Shown here one piece after another: positions 1 to 6,597 of a stretch of DNA of 10,429 nucleotides. Each line of letters starts with the position of its first letter. Positions within the stretch are counted from its first letter, which is position 1. The position numbers were made by a program, and so were the translations under genes. The DNA is taken from contig DASXSE010000070.1 of NCBI GenBank assembly GCA_036506175.1, forward strand, positions 1 to 10,429, written 5' to 3'. Below the pieces are notes generated by a model. That model ran no database searches. It was not told where the DNA came from and was given only the letters and a program-made list of their open reading frames with translations. The DNA comes from JAIBJP01 sp036506175. Lineage in GTDB: Bacteria > Actinomycetota > Thermoleophilia > Gaiellales > Gaiellaceae.

Positions 1-187
1 GACGGGGGAGGAGCCGCGGGAGCTGCGCCTTCTCAACACCGAGGTGGGGCCGGTTGCCTTTCTCACGCTCGGCATGGACCCGGCCCGGCCGCTCGCCGAG
101 GCCCACGCCCGCGCCAGCGATGTCGAGGAGCGCATCCGGCGCGCGCATCCGGAGATGGCAGATGTTGTCGTCCACACCGAGCCCTGA
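1..187 (+). CDS. C-terminal end of a CDF-family cation transporter (partial)
   Basis: Open from the left edge (reading frame begins at base 2) to a TGA at 185-187; 61 residues are visible. The fragment has a beta-strand containing GPVAFLTLGMDP, then a helix AHARASDVEERIRRAHPE, and ends with DVVVHTEP. This matches the cytoplasmic dimerisation domain of cation diffusion facilitator transporters, which export Zn, Fe, Mn or Co, and where the pattern 'EaH..a..vE..i....p...dV.VH.EP' is typical of the extreme C-terminus. The membrane part that would set metal specificity lies outside the window, so the substrate cannot be named. It precedes the tRNA gene by 65 bases and has no evident link to the pilus genes. 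The family call rests on the C-terminal pattern only. Confidence 0.68.
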   Translation, partial: TGEEPRELRLLNTEVGPVAFLTLGMDPARPLAEAHARASDVEERIRRAHPEMADVVVHTEP

Positions 188-235
188 GCAGCTCGAACGA
201 CCCGGTGCACCATGGGGGCTTTCGGCCGCAATCGC

Positions 236-241
236 TACAAT
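236..241 (+). promoter_or_regulatory. Possible -10 box for tRNA-Tyr
   Basis: TACAAT ends 11 bases before the first base of the mature tRNA, a suitable distance for initiation a few bases upstream of the 5' end. No convincing -35 hexamer is visible at 16-18 bases spacing, so this is a weak call based on one hexamer and position. Confidence 0.4.
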
Positions 242-252
242 GCGCCCGCCGC

Positions 253-334
253 GGGGGAGTTCCCGAGTGGCCAAAGGGGACGGGCTGTAAACCCGTTGGC
301 TCAGCCTTCAGAGGTTCGAATCCTCTCTCCCCCA
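253..334 (+). tRNA. tRNA-Tyr (anticodon GTA)
   Basis: The full cloverleaf can be drawn. The acceptor stem GGGGGAG (253-259) pairs with CTCCCCC (327-333), with discriminator A at 334. The D stem CCC/GGG is at 262-264 and 276-278. The anticodon stem ACGGG/CCCGT (280-284, 292-296) encloses loop CTGTAAA with anticodon GTA at 287-289. A class II long variable arm (297-309) has a GGC/GCC stem, as expected for bacterial tRNA-Tyr. The T arm is AGAGG-TTCGAAT-CCTCT (310-326). CCA is not encoded; the next bases are TGA. It decodes UAC and UAU. It stands alone between the CDF gene and the convergent NTF2-like gene. Confidence 0.96.
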
Positions 335-359
335 TGAACGTCCGCGGCGCGGGGCGGAG

Positions 360-377
360 ACCGCTTGGTTGAGCGGT
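360..377 (+). terminator. Weak hairpin between convergent tRNA-Tyr and NTF2-like gene
   Basis: ACCGCT (360-365) and AGCGGT (372-377) form a 6-bp stem with a 6-nt loop, 26 bases downstream of the tRNA and 25 bases beyond the stop of the convergent gene. Position suits a bidirectional stop, but there is no T-run on either side, so function as an intrinsic terminator is doubtful. Confidence 0.25.
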
Positions 378-402
378 TCAAACTCGCCGTCGGCGCCCCT
401 CG

Positions 403-777
403 CTAGAAGTGGTTTGTGTACGAGAGGAAACGCCACCCGCCGGGAGTGGAGAGCAGTTGGTAGCTCGTGCGAGTATCTCGCAGGACGTTCCCCTCTGAGT
501 CCAGCGCGTTCCAGCGCACCGTTGCAAAAACGGCGTGCTCTCCGAGCTCGTGAGCGTCGATCTCGACGGGCGTCCATGTCCCAGCGCCCGCGAAGCGATA
601 GGCGTTGATCGCCGAAGCGAAGTGATCACGCACCGCGTCGCGGTCCGGCAGGTGGATCACTTCTCCTCGTCGGATGGCGAGAAACGGCCAGAGGCACAGT
701 TCGGTCACACCTTCAACGTCCCGCTCCGAGTACCGACGGGCGTACTCGTCGAAGAACGCCTGGACCGTCGCGGTCAC
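403..777 (-). CDS. NTF2-like (SnoaL-type) small protein
   Basis: A 124-residue reading frame with the layout of the NTF2-like superfamily. An N-terminal helix (about residues 3-20, QAFFDEYARRYSERD) and short helix lead to a segment with LWPF and 'R.GEVIHLPDRDAVRDHF' (about 30-53). Strands follow: TPVEIDAHELGEHAVFATVRWNAL (69-92, in pieces), 'TRTSYQLL' (102-109) and 'GGWRFLSYTNHF' (113-124). This cone-shaped fold occurs in ketosteroid-isomerase-like enzymes and in many non-enzymatic binding proteins; no specific catalytic set can be assigned. The frame stays open far upstream, but beyond this it is antisense to pilT and not protein-like. Start chosen: GTG at 777. GTG at 807 and TTG at 813 are alternatives, and none has a clear Shine-Dalgarno sequence. 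It is divergent from pilT with about 120 bases between starts, and convergent with the tRNA. The fold call is good; function is unknown. Confidence 0.72.
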   Translation of the reverse strand: MTATVQAFFDEYARRYSERDVEGVTELCLWPFLAIRRGEVIHLPDRDAVRDHFASAINAYRFAGAGTWTPVEIDAHELGEHAVFATVRWNALDSEGNVLRDTRTSYQLLSTPGGWRFLSYTNHF

Positions 778-864
778 AGCCAGGACTCTGGCACTTGCCT
801 CAGGCACGGTCAACGGCGAGAACGGCTCGGCGCCCCGACTCGTCCCCCTTTGAGGGGTGGCGAG

Positions 865-900
865 GCCAAAACGAGGCGCCGATACGCGGTTTTGGCGCCT
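865..900 (+). promoter_or_regulatory. Overlapping inverted repeats abutting the pilT start
   Basis: Two stems share bases. GCCAAAAC (865-872) pairs with GTTTTGGC (889-896), and AGGCGCC (874-880) pairs with GGCGCCT (894-900), whose last base touches the ATG at 901. They cannot both form with these right arms. No Shine-Dalgarno sequence is seen in the last 20 bases; the nearest GAGG (873-876) lies in the shared region. This could be a leader structure controlling pilT translation, or a protein-binding palindrome in the divergent promoter region. No clear -10/-35 pair was found in 778-900. Confidence 0.4.
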
Positions 901-2085
901 ATGGATCTGAACGGCCTCCTGGAACGAGTGATCGAGCTCGGCGGTAGCGACATGCACCTCAAGGTCGCTTCGCCTGCGATGGCCCGTATCGACGGGGAGC
1001 TCGTCCCCATCGACGAGCGGCTCCTGACCGTAAACGACCTCGAGACGCTCGTCTCGCTCGTCACCGAGCTCACTCCCGCGAAGCGCGAGGGCTTCTACAC
1101 CCACGGTGAGCTGGACACGGCCTACATGGTCGATGGCGTCGGACGTTTTCGCGTCAACGGGTACCGCCAGCGCGGTTCCATCTCGTTTGCCTTCCGCTTC
1201 ATTCCAAAGGAGATTCCGAGCTTCGAAAAGCTTGGCCTGCCGGACGGAGTAGCGCGGCTCGCCGAGGAGCGTCGCGGCCTCATCCTGGTGACGGGCGCCA
1301 CCGGCTCGGGGAAGTCGACGACCCTCGCCGCGATCGTCAACTCGATCAATCGCGCGCGCAAGCACCACATCGTCACGATCGAAGACCCGATCGAATTCGT
1401 GCATGACGACTGGGGCTGCATCGTGAACCAGCGCGAGGTCGGGATCGATACCGACTCCTACAGCGAGGGACTGCGCCGCGTCCTGCGGCAGGACCCGGAC
1501 GTCATCCTCATCGGTGAGCTCCGCGATCAGGAATCTGCACAAGCGGCTCTGCAGGCGTCCGAGTCAGGCCATCTCGTCCTGTCGACCCTGCACACGATCG
1601 ACGCGGCCGAGACGATCGGGCGCCTCGTCGACTTCTTCCCGCCCGAGAAGCAGGAGATGGTGCGGCAGATTCTCGCTGGCGTCCTGCGCGGGGTCGTCAG
1701 CCAGCGCCTCCTGCCGAAGATCGGGGGCGGTCGCGTTGCCGCCGTCGAGGTGATGGTGAACACCGCGCGCATCTCCGACCTCATTCGCGACGGCCGGCAG
1801 GACGAGATCACCGAGGCACTCGAGGACGGCGAGTTCCACAGCATGCAGAGCTTTGGGCAGCACCTGGTGGAGCTCGTCTTGGAAGGGCTTGTCAATCAGG
1901 AAACGGCTGCAAGCGCGGCGAGCAACCGCCACGACTTCGAGATCGAGATGAATCAAGCATTGCGGCGCCGAACGGCGGAGGAGAAAGAAGCGGCTGCGGC
2001 CCAGGCTCCCGAGCCAGAGGAGGCGGCGGTCGAAGAGGAAGAGGAGCAAGAAGTGGGTCTGCGGCTAGCACCGTCCGACAAATGA
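901..2085 (+). CDS. pilT: Type IV pilus retraction ATPase PilT
   Basis: 394 residues. This cytoplasmic hexameric ATPase powers disassembly of the pilus, giving twitching motility and DNA uptake in characterised systems. The N-terminal PAS-like domain (about 1-105) opens with LLERVIELGGSDMHLK, the usual PilT start. Walker A is GATGSGKST (132-140). The Walker B/Asp region is DPDVILIGELRD (198-209), with Leu where VGEMRD is common. The His box runs HLVLSTLHT (224-232). ARISDLIRD (289-297) corresponds to the AIRNLIRE motif that marks PilT rather than PilB. A low-complexity Ala/Glu tail follows (358-394), longer than in typical PilT. ATG at 901 was chosen because homology-like sequence begins there; the frame is open upstream to 535 but that part is not PilT-like. 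It heads the pilus operon, and its TGA overlaps the next ATG by 4 nt. Confidence 0.95.
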   Translation: MDLNGLLERVIELGGSDMHLKVASPAMARIDGELVPIDERLLTVNDLETLVSLVTELTPAKREGFYTHGELDTAYMVDGVGRFRVNGYRQRGSISFAFRFIPKEIPSFEKLGLPDGVARLAEERRGLILVTGATGSGKSTTLAAIVNSINRARKHHIVTIEDPIEFVHDDWGCIVNQREVGIDTDSYSEGLRRVLRQDPDVILIGELRDQESAQAALQASESGHLVLSTLHTIDAAETIGRLVDFFPPEKQEMVRQILAGVLRGVVSQRLLPKIGGGRVAAVEVMVNTARISDLIRDGRQDEITEALEDGEFHSMQSFGQHLVELVLEGLVNQETAASAASNRHDFEIEMNQALRRRTAEEKEAAAAQAPEPEEAAVEEEEEQEVGLRLAPSDK

Positions 2086-3557
2086 AAAGGCGCGTCGCCG
2101 TCGTTTTGGCCCTCGCGGCCATGTGCGCGACCGCGCCTGCTGCCGGAGCGCAGGTTTTCACCATCGTTTCGACGGGTGGGCCCTCGCCTGCGCCCCCGCA
2201 TGTCCTTCCCTCGCCGACGAAGCCGAACGGCGCCGGCTCGATCACGGTTCCGCTGGCGCTGTCGACTCCTCCGGTGCAGCCGACGCGCCTCTCCTACGAG
2301 GGGCTGCACAGCCTCTGGCAGAACGCAGGAGCCCAGTACGGAGTCCGGTGGCAGGTCCTGGCGGCGATCAACAAGATCGAATCGAACTTCGGCCGCAACA
2401 TGGGGCCCAGCTCGGCGGGGGCGATCGGCTGGATGCAGTTCATGCCGTCCACGTGGATGCGTTGGGGCCTCGACGCAGACGGGGACGGCGTCGCCAACCC
2501 GTGGGATCCGCAGGACGCCGTCTACGCCGCCGCGCGCTATCTCGCCGCCGCAGGCGGCCAGCGGGATCTCCCCCGCGCTGTGTTCGCCTACAACCATGCC
2601 CAGTGGTACGTCGACGAGGTGCTCAATCTCGCGTCGCAGTTCGATTCCGGCGACGGAGGCTTCGGAGACGGGCTCGCCGCGGATCCAGGTGCGCTGCAGC
2701 TGGTCGCCCTCCAGGGCCAGATCGACCGCGCGCGTCGCTCCGTCGCGCGTGCCCACCGCGGCATCCCGGAGGCCGAGGCTTTGCTCGCGCAGCTCGACCG
2801 CCGGGAGCTCGCACTGACCCGGCGCGCGGGCGACGCGAAGATCTCGGACGCCAAGTTCAAGAAGCTCGAGTCGCGACTGGCCAAGAACGAGGAGGCACAG
2901 GACGGCGCCCGGACGAGGCTGGATCGATCCCGCGCGGACCTCGACGCGGCGGTCGCCCGCCTGCAGAGCCTGGAGGATCAGATCGCGGCAGCAGCAGTCG
3001 CCTCGCCGGCGGCCGCAGCCTCGGGCGGCCTTTCTTCGATCGACGGCTACGTCTTCCCTGTCGGAGGCGGGCCGGGGTCCGTGTCCGTCTCCCATCATCA
3101 CCACGACTATCCGGCCGCGGACATTGCAGCCCCGGAGGGTGCGCCTCTCTACGCGCTCGCCAACGCGGTGGTCGTCGATACGTACGAAGACGGGGAAGGG
3201 AACTGCGGGATCGGTCTCAGGGTCAAGCTCGAGAACGGCACCGAGTACACCTATTGCCATCTTTCCTACAGGGAGCCGAACGTCGTTCCCGGAGCGGCTC
3301 TCGCAGCCGGAGCGCCCGTCGGGCTCGTCGGAGAGACCGGCCATGCGACCGGTCCGCATCTCCACCTGCAGTTGGATCCAGCGACCAGCTACCCGCAGGA
3401 CGAGCCGTGGTTCAAGTCCTTCGCAGGAAGAGCCTTCCGCTGGCAGGACGCGCCCACGCCGAAGCGCGCTGCAAAGCCGCGCGGCCCGGTGTTCACGGTC
3501 GTGAGCGAGGGGAGCGATCCATTCGCAGAGGGCGGCGTGATCACATTCACGCGCTAG
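2082..3557 (+). CDS. Secreted bifunctional murein hydrolase: lytic transglycosylase + coiled coil + M23 endopeptidase
   Basis: 491 residues. A signal peptide (about 1-23, MKRR then an Ala-rich core ending AGA) sends it outside. Residues 75-187 form an SLT/MltB-like lytic transglycosylase domain. The catalytic Glu is probably E100 in INKIESNFG, followed by SSAGAIGWMQFMPSTW and an EF-hand-like DADGDG loop (131-136). Residues 203-303 are a charged, probably coiled-coil spacer. Residues 320-455 are an M23 (LytM) metallopeptidase, with zinc ligands likely H341 and D347, and H426/H428 in GPHLHLQL; YCHLSY matches the usual YAHLS. All expected catalytic residues seem present, so it should cleave both glycan and peptide bonds of peptidoglycan. 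The ends carry a similar short motif, VFTIVS (25-30) and VFTVVS (470-475). The ATGA overlap with pilT points to translational coupling and a job in letting the pilus through the wall. Confidence 0.9.
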   Translation: MKRRVAVVLALAAMCATAPAAGAQVFTIVSTGGPSPAPPHVLPSPTKPNGAGSITVPLALSTPPVQPTRLSYEGLHSLWQNAGAQYGVRWQVLAAINKIESNFGRNMGPSSAGAIGWMQFMPSTWMRWGLDADGDGVANPWDPQDAVYAAARYLAAAGGQRDLPRAVFAYNHAQWYVDEVLNLASQFDSGDGGFGDGLAADPGALQLVALQGQIDRARRSVARAHRGIPEAEALLAQLDRRELALTRRAGDAKISDAKFKKLESRLAKNEEAQDGARTRLDRSRADLDAAVARLQSLEDQIAAAAVASPAAAASGGLSSIDGYVFPVGGGPGSVSVSHHHHDYPAADIAAPEGAPLYALANAVVVDTYEDGEGNCGIGLRVKLENGTEYTYCHLSYREPNVVPGAALAAGAPVGLVGETGHATGPHLHLQLDPATSYPQDEPWFKSFAGRAFRWQDAPTPKRAAKPRGPVFTVVSEGSDPFAEGGVITFTR

Positions 3558-3578
3558 GGGCTTGACCTTTCGCCAATT

Positions 3579-3599
3579 CATGCCGATGGGGGAGGCATG
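3579..3599 (+). promoter_or_regulatory. Hairpin enclosing the ribosome site of the PASTA gene
   Basis: CATGCC (3579-3584) pairs with GGCATG (3594-3599). The loop holds the purine-rich GATGGGGGA and the right arm contains the ATG start at 3597. The GGAGG at 3591-3595 is only 1 base from this ATG, closer than a normal Shine-Dalgarno spacing. Either the structure modulates initiation or the true start lies a few codons downstream (a CTG at 3609). The pairing is seen directly; the role is inferred. Confidence 0.35.
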
Positions 3600-4460
3600 G
3601 CGGCCCGTCTGACTGCGCTTTTACCGCGCCTGCTCGCGCTGACGGTCATTTGGCTCCTCGGAGCGGCGACGTTCACCCTTGCCGCGGAGAAGAAGCCTTC
3701 CGAGCAAGGCGCCACTGCGACCGAAGCCGCGCAACCGACGGTATTGGTCGTTCCCGACGTGCGTGGCAAGGCTTACGTCTTTGCCAAGGGCATCCTTCAG
3801 GACGCTGGATTCGCGTGGCGGGTGCAGGGGTCGGTCCAGGGCTACGCAGCGAACACCGTCGTCTCGCAGAGCGCTCCCCCGGACGCGCGTGTGATCGACA
3901 ACGGCGCCCCCACAATCGTCCTCACCCTGGCCAAGAACAAGTCGTACGCGGAGGCAGGTCTGCCCGAAAACGATGCGCCCTTCCACGCGACGCGCCTGGT
4001 CTACCTGAGCGACTGGCGGAGGGATCACGCTCAGTCCCAGTCGACCTCCGAGACGACGACGTCCACAGCTTCGACGACCACTGCGACGACGACGACGACG
4101 GAGACCACGACCACCGAGCCGGCGCCGGAGCCCGAGCCTGCGAAGACGCGCAAGCCCGACTTCATCGTTCCCGGCGCGCCGCCGGAACCGGCCGATGAGA
4201 TCCCTCTGCCGGAGCGTGCCCACCGGCTTCAGGCCAGGATCGCTGCCGCCTCCAAGACGTCGGAGCGGCTGGTGAACTTCTGGCTGTACCAGCACGCGTG
4301 GATCGTGACCGGCGCGCGCTTCGGCTGGCACAACGGGGCCGAGGCGCTCCGGATCCTGATCAAGGTCGATCAATCGCTGCAACGCCGCTGGGACTTCGGA
4401 GCGCGCAGCGAGGCGCTCGCCCGCCGGGCGCTGGCCGAGGTCGAGGCCAAGGGGAAGTGA
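3597..4460 (+). CDS. PASTA-domain cell-wall protein with unknown helical C-terminus
   Basis: 287 residues. A hydrophobic N-terminus (about 10-30) acts as signal peptide or membrane anchor; LAA-EKK could be cut. Residues 49-113 form one PASTA domain: VVPDVRGK, then AKGILQDAGF, then VVSQSAPPDARV and IVLTLAK. PASTA domains in penicillin-binding proteins and Ser/Thr kinases bind peptidoglycan or support wall synthesis. A Thr/Ser-rich stretch (147-174) and a Pro/Glu stretch (175-205) make a flexible linker that might be glycosylated. Residues 206-287 are predicted helical and rich in Arg, Trp and Ala, with a NFWLYQHAWIVTGARFGWH core; I do not recognise this domain. It lies between the murein hydrolase and the minor pilins, and its TGA overlaps the next ATG by one base, so a role in anchoring or guiding the pilus at the wall is reasonable but unproven. 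The start has an awkward ribosome-site spacing. Confidence 0.8.
   Translation: MAARLTALLPRLLALTVIWLLGAATFTLAAEKKPSEQGATATEAAQPTVLVVPDVRGKAYVFAKGILQDAGFAWRVQGSVQGYAANTVVSQSAPPDARVIDNGAPTIVLTLAKNKSYAEAGLPENDAPFHATRLVYLSDWRRDHAQSQSTSETTTSTASTTTATTTTTETTTTEPAPEPEPAKTRKPDFIVPGAPPEPADEIPLPERAHRLQARIAAASKTSERLVNFWLYQHAWIVTGARFGWHNGAEALRILIKVDQSLQRRWDFGARSEALARRALAEVEAKGK
4084..4100 (+). repeat. Short CGA/ACG trinucleotide tract in the PASTA-protein linker
   Basis: Five consecutive CGA units (read in frame as ACG, Thr) sit in the Thr-rich linker. Unit gain or loss would lengthen or shorten the linker without a frameshift. It is short and may simply reflect Thr codon preference. Confidence 0.5.
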
Positions 4461-5017
4461 TGCTTGCCCGTCTGGCCCGGCGCATGCGGAGCCGGGGCGG
4501 ATACACGCTCATCGAGCTGGTCGTCGTCCTGGCGATCTTCATGCTGATCGTGACCTCGCTGACGAAGCTCTTCACCTCGGGCGCGCAGGCCGAGCTCGAT
4601 CTCAACCGACGGTTCCAGGCACAGCAGGAGGCCCGGAATGGGCTCGACCGCCTGCGGCGAGAGCTGCACTGCTCCAACGGGATCACTGCGACGCCTGGAA
4701 CGCCAGTGTCGTCGATCACCGTGGCGCTTCCCGCCCAATGCCCGAGTGCACGCGGTGTGGCGCGCACGATCGTCTACGACATGTATCAGGTTTCGACGAA
4801 CCGCTGGCGGATGAGACGGACGATGAGCGGCACCACGGTCACGATCGCGGACTACATCACGACGGCGAATGGGCTTGTCTTCACCTACACCGCACCATCC
4901 GCATCGAGCCGCGCGATTCTCCATGTTGACCTGCCCGTCAACGTCCACCCGAACGAGGGATGGAAGCAATGGCGGCTCGTTGACGACATCGTCCTGAGGA
5001 ACACGCTGCGTCAATAG
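4460..5017 (+). CDS. Minor type IV prepilin, PilW/GspJ-like
   Basis: 185 residues. A short basic leader ends at G14, followed by Y15-TLIELVVVLAIF: a class III prepilin site for PilD cleavage and N-methylation, with the conserved Glu at mature position +5 (E19) and a hydrophobic helix to about residue 37. The first mature residue is Tyr instead of the usual Phe or Met. The globular part follows the helix spine 'QQEARNGLDRLRREL' (55-69), usual in PilW/PulJ-type subunits that prime and cap the fibre. C71 and C94 could form a disulfide. The ATG at 4460 shares its A with the upstream TGA; an in-frame GTG at 4457 is an alternative, and AAGGGGAA just upstream may act as ribosome site. The real gene is shorter than the open frame, which extends back over the PASTA gene. 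Confidence 0.87.
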   Translation: MLARLARRMRSRGGYTLIELVVVLAIFMLIVTSLTKLFTSGAQAELDLNRRFQAQQEARNGLDRLRRELHCSNGITATPGTPVSSITVALPAQCPSARGVARTIVYDMYQVSTNRWRMRRTMSGTTVTIADYITTANGLVFTYTAPSASSRAILHVDLPVNVHPNEGWKQWRLVDDIVLRNTLRQ

Positions 5018-5040
5018 CTCACCAACCCCGGGACAGACAA

Positions 5041-6567
5041 ATGAGCATCTTGCGGCGCCTTCTGCGAAGGCAAGAAGGAATCACGCTGGTCATGGCCATC
5101 GGCATCCTCGGCGTGCTGACGATGTCGGGCACCGCGCTCATCTACTACTCGAACACGAACGCGCGCAGCGCCGAGTACTCGGACGACAAATCGAGCGCGT
5201 ATGACCTCGCCGAGGCCGGGGTCAACGAGATGATGGCGATCCTCTCGAAGCCCGACAACAACGCCCTCAACAAGTATCTCCTCGGTGAGCAGGCGAACGG
5301 GACGGTCGTCCACACGACGCACACCTACGACCGAGGCACGGTCGAATGGTGGGGGACGCTCACGCAGAACGTGAACGGCTCGTCGAGCTGGAGCCTCACC
5401 TCGATCGGGTCGATCAAGAACTCGACGGGTAGCACGGCGTCCGCCGCGAATCGAACGCTCACGGCGACCGTGCCCGTCGTCCCGACGTATACGCAGCCGC
5501 TGAACAACCCTTCGTGGAACTTCATCTACTCACGCGGGACTGGACAGACCTGCGACATGACCATTCAGAACAGCGTGCTCGTGCGATCGCCGCTCTACGT
5601 CGCCGGCAACCTGTGTCTGAACAACACGGCCGCGATCACGTCCGGTCCTCTGATCGTCCAGGGCTCGTTCACGATGGCGCAGTCGGCGAACTACGCCGGC
5701 ACCTCGACGACCCCCCTGAACCAGCTCCACGTCCGGAACGGCTGCAAGTGGAAGAACAACGCGCAGCACAACCCGTGCCAGCAGGGCGCCGGCGCGAGCG
5801 GCTTCGACAACATCTATGCGACCTCCATCAGCAACAACCCCTCCACGTCGGCGGCGCCCACCGTGGACTGGGACGCGTGGTACCTGAACGCGAACCCGGG
5901 TCCGTACTACGGCTGCCTGACACAGAGCGGAACGCCGCCGACCTTCGACAACGACCAGGGCTCGGCCGCCTCGCCGAGCGCGACGCACCGCAACAACAGC
6001 CTCACGACGGTCCAGGATCTGACGCCTACGTCGTCCTACACGTGCAAGGGCTCCTCCGGCGAGCTCTCGTGGAACGCGACCACGAAGGTCCTCACCGCGA
6101 ACGGAACGATCTTCATCGACGGTAGCGCCCAGATCCAGAACGGCGCGGTGAACACGTACACAGGCTCGGCCACGATCTACGTCTCCGGGACGCTCCTGTT
6201 CAAGAACTCGTCCCTGTGCCAAGCCGTGAGCGGCGGGACGTGTACGACGACGGGTTGGGACCCGTCGCAGAGGATGCTCGTGTTCGTCGTGAACGGAAAC
6301 GGCTCCGGCGCTGCGCCCCAAAACCAGGTCAGCGCGGGTGACAGCGTTCAGCTCGTCAGCGCATATGCGCAGGGTGCTCTCTACGCGACGAACGCAATCG
6401 ACCTGGGGACGACCTCGCAGTTCGACGGTCCACTGGACGGATCGACCGTAAGTCTCGGCCAGAGCACGAGCTCGAGCTTCCCCGGGCTTTCGTTCGTGCC
6501 CGCCGGCATGCCCGGGAACCCCGAGGTCTACGCGCAACCGCAGCCGCCGTCGCTCTACGCCGGCTAG
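5041..6567 (+). CDS. Large PilX-like minor prepilin with cysteine-rich surface domain
   Basis: 508 residues. The leader ends at G13, followed by I14-TLVMAIGILGVLTMSG; Met replaces Glu at +5, as in PilX/GspK-type subunits that sit at the fibre tip. 'SAYDLAEAGVNEMMAIL' (52-68) is the typical PilX helix with AEAG. After about residue 160 comes a long region rich in Ser, Thr, Asn and Gly with strand-like periodicity ('NSVLVRSPLYVAGNLCLNN', 'GPLIVQGSFTM', 'GTIFIDGSAQIQNGA', 'GSATIYVSGTLLF'), suggestive of a beta-solenoid. It holds eight cysteines in spaced pairs, suiting extracellular disulfides. PilX proteins are usually under 250 residues, so this is a pilin stem carrying a large passenger. A ribosome site is weak (GGGACAG about 5 bases before ATG). 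It is 23 bases after the PilW-like gene. Confidence 0.83.
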   Translation: MSILRRLLRRQEGITLVMAIGILGVLTMSGTALIYYSNTNARSAEYSDDKSSAYDLAEAGVNEMMAILSKPDNNALNKYLLGEQANGTVVHTTHTYDRGTVEWWGTLTQNVNGSSSWSLTSIGSIKNSTGSTASAANRTLTATVPVVPTYTQPLNNPSWNFIYSRGTGQTCDMTIQNSVLVRSPLYVAGNLCLNNTAAITSGPLIVQGSFTMAQSANYAGTSTTPLNQLHVRNGCKWKNNAQHNPCQQGAGASGFDNIYATSISNNPSTSAAPTVDWDAWYLNANPGPYYGCLTQSGTPPTFDNDQGSAASPSATHRNNSLTTVQDLTPTSSYTCKGSSGELSWNATTKVLTANGTIFIDGSAQIQNGAVNTYTGSATIYVSGTLLFKNSSLCQAVSGGTCTTTGWDPSQRMLVFVVNGNGSGAAPQNQVSAGDSVQLVSAYAQGALYATNAIDLGTTSQFDGPLDGSTVSLGQSTSSSFPGLSFVPAGMPGNPEVYAQPQPPSLYAG

Positions 6568-6597
6568 CGGCTTTAGCCGACCGCGATCGCTGTCGAT

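Noticed and set aside
355..390. T-arm-like sequence GGTTCAAACTC, as if a second degenerate tRNA followed tRNA-Tyr
   Set aside because: The invariant G53-C61 pair is replaced by G-T, another pair is mismatched, and no anticodon arm or acceptor stem can be drawn.
778..1542. Upstream extension of the NTF2-like frame to 1542
   Set aside because: This part is antisense to pilT and lacks NTF2-like sequence; the plausible starts are at 777-813.
1953..3581. Long minus-strand open frame (542 codons) across pilT and the murein hydrolase
   Set aside because: It is antisense to two well-supported genes, Arg/Gly/Ala-rich as expected for a shadow frame in high-GC DNA, and has no recognisable domain.
3558..3600. 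Possible c-di-GMP riboswitch or promoter (TTGACC at 3562) before the PASTA gene
   Set aside because: The 39-base gap is too short for the riboswitch, has none of its conserved motifs, and no -10 box lies at a suitable distance from TTGACC.
6561..6579. CGGCTA/TAGCCG inverted repeat overlapping the pilX-like stop codon
   Set aside because: Only 6 bp with a 7-base loop and no T-run, within a tightly spaced operon; likely chance in GC-rich DNA.
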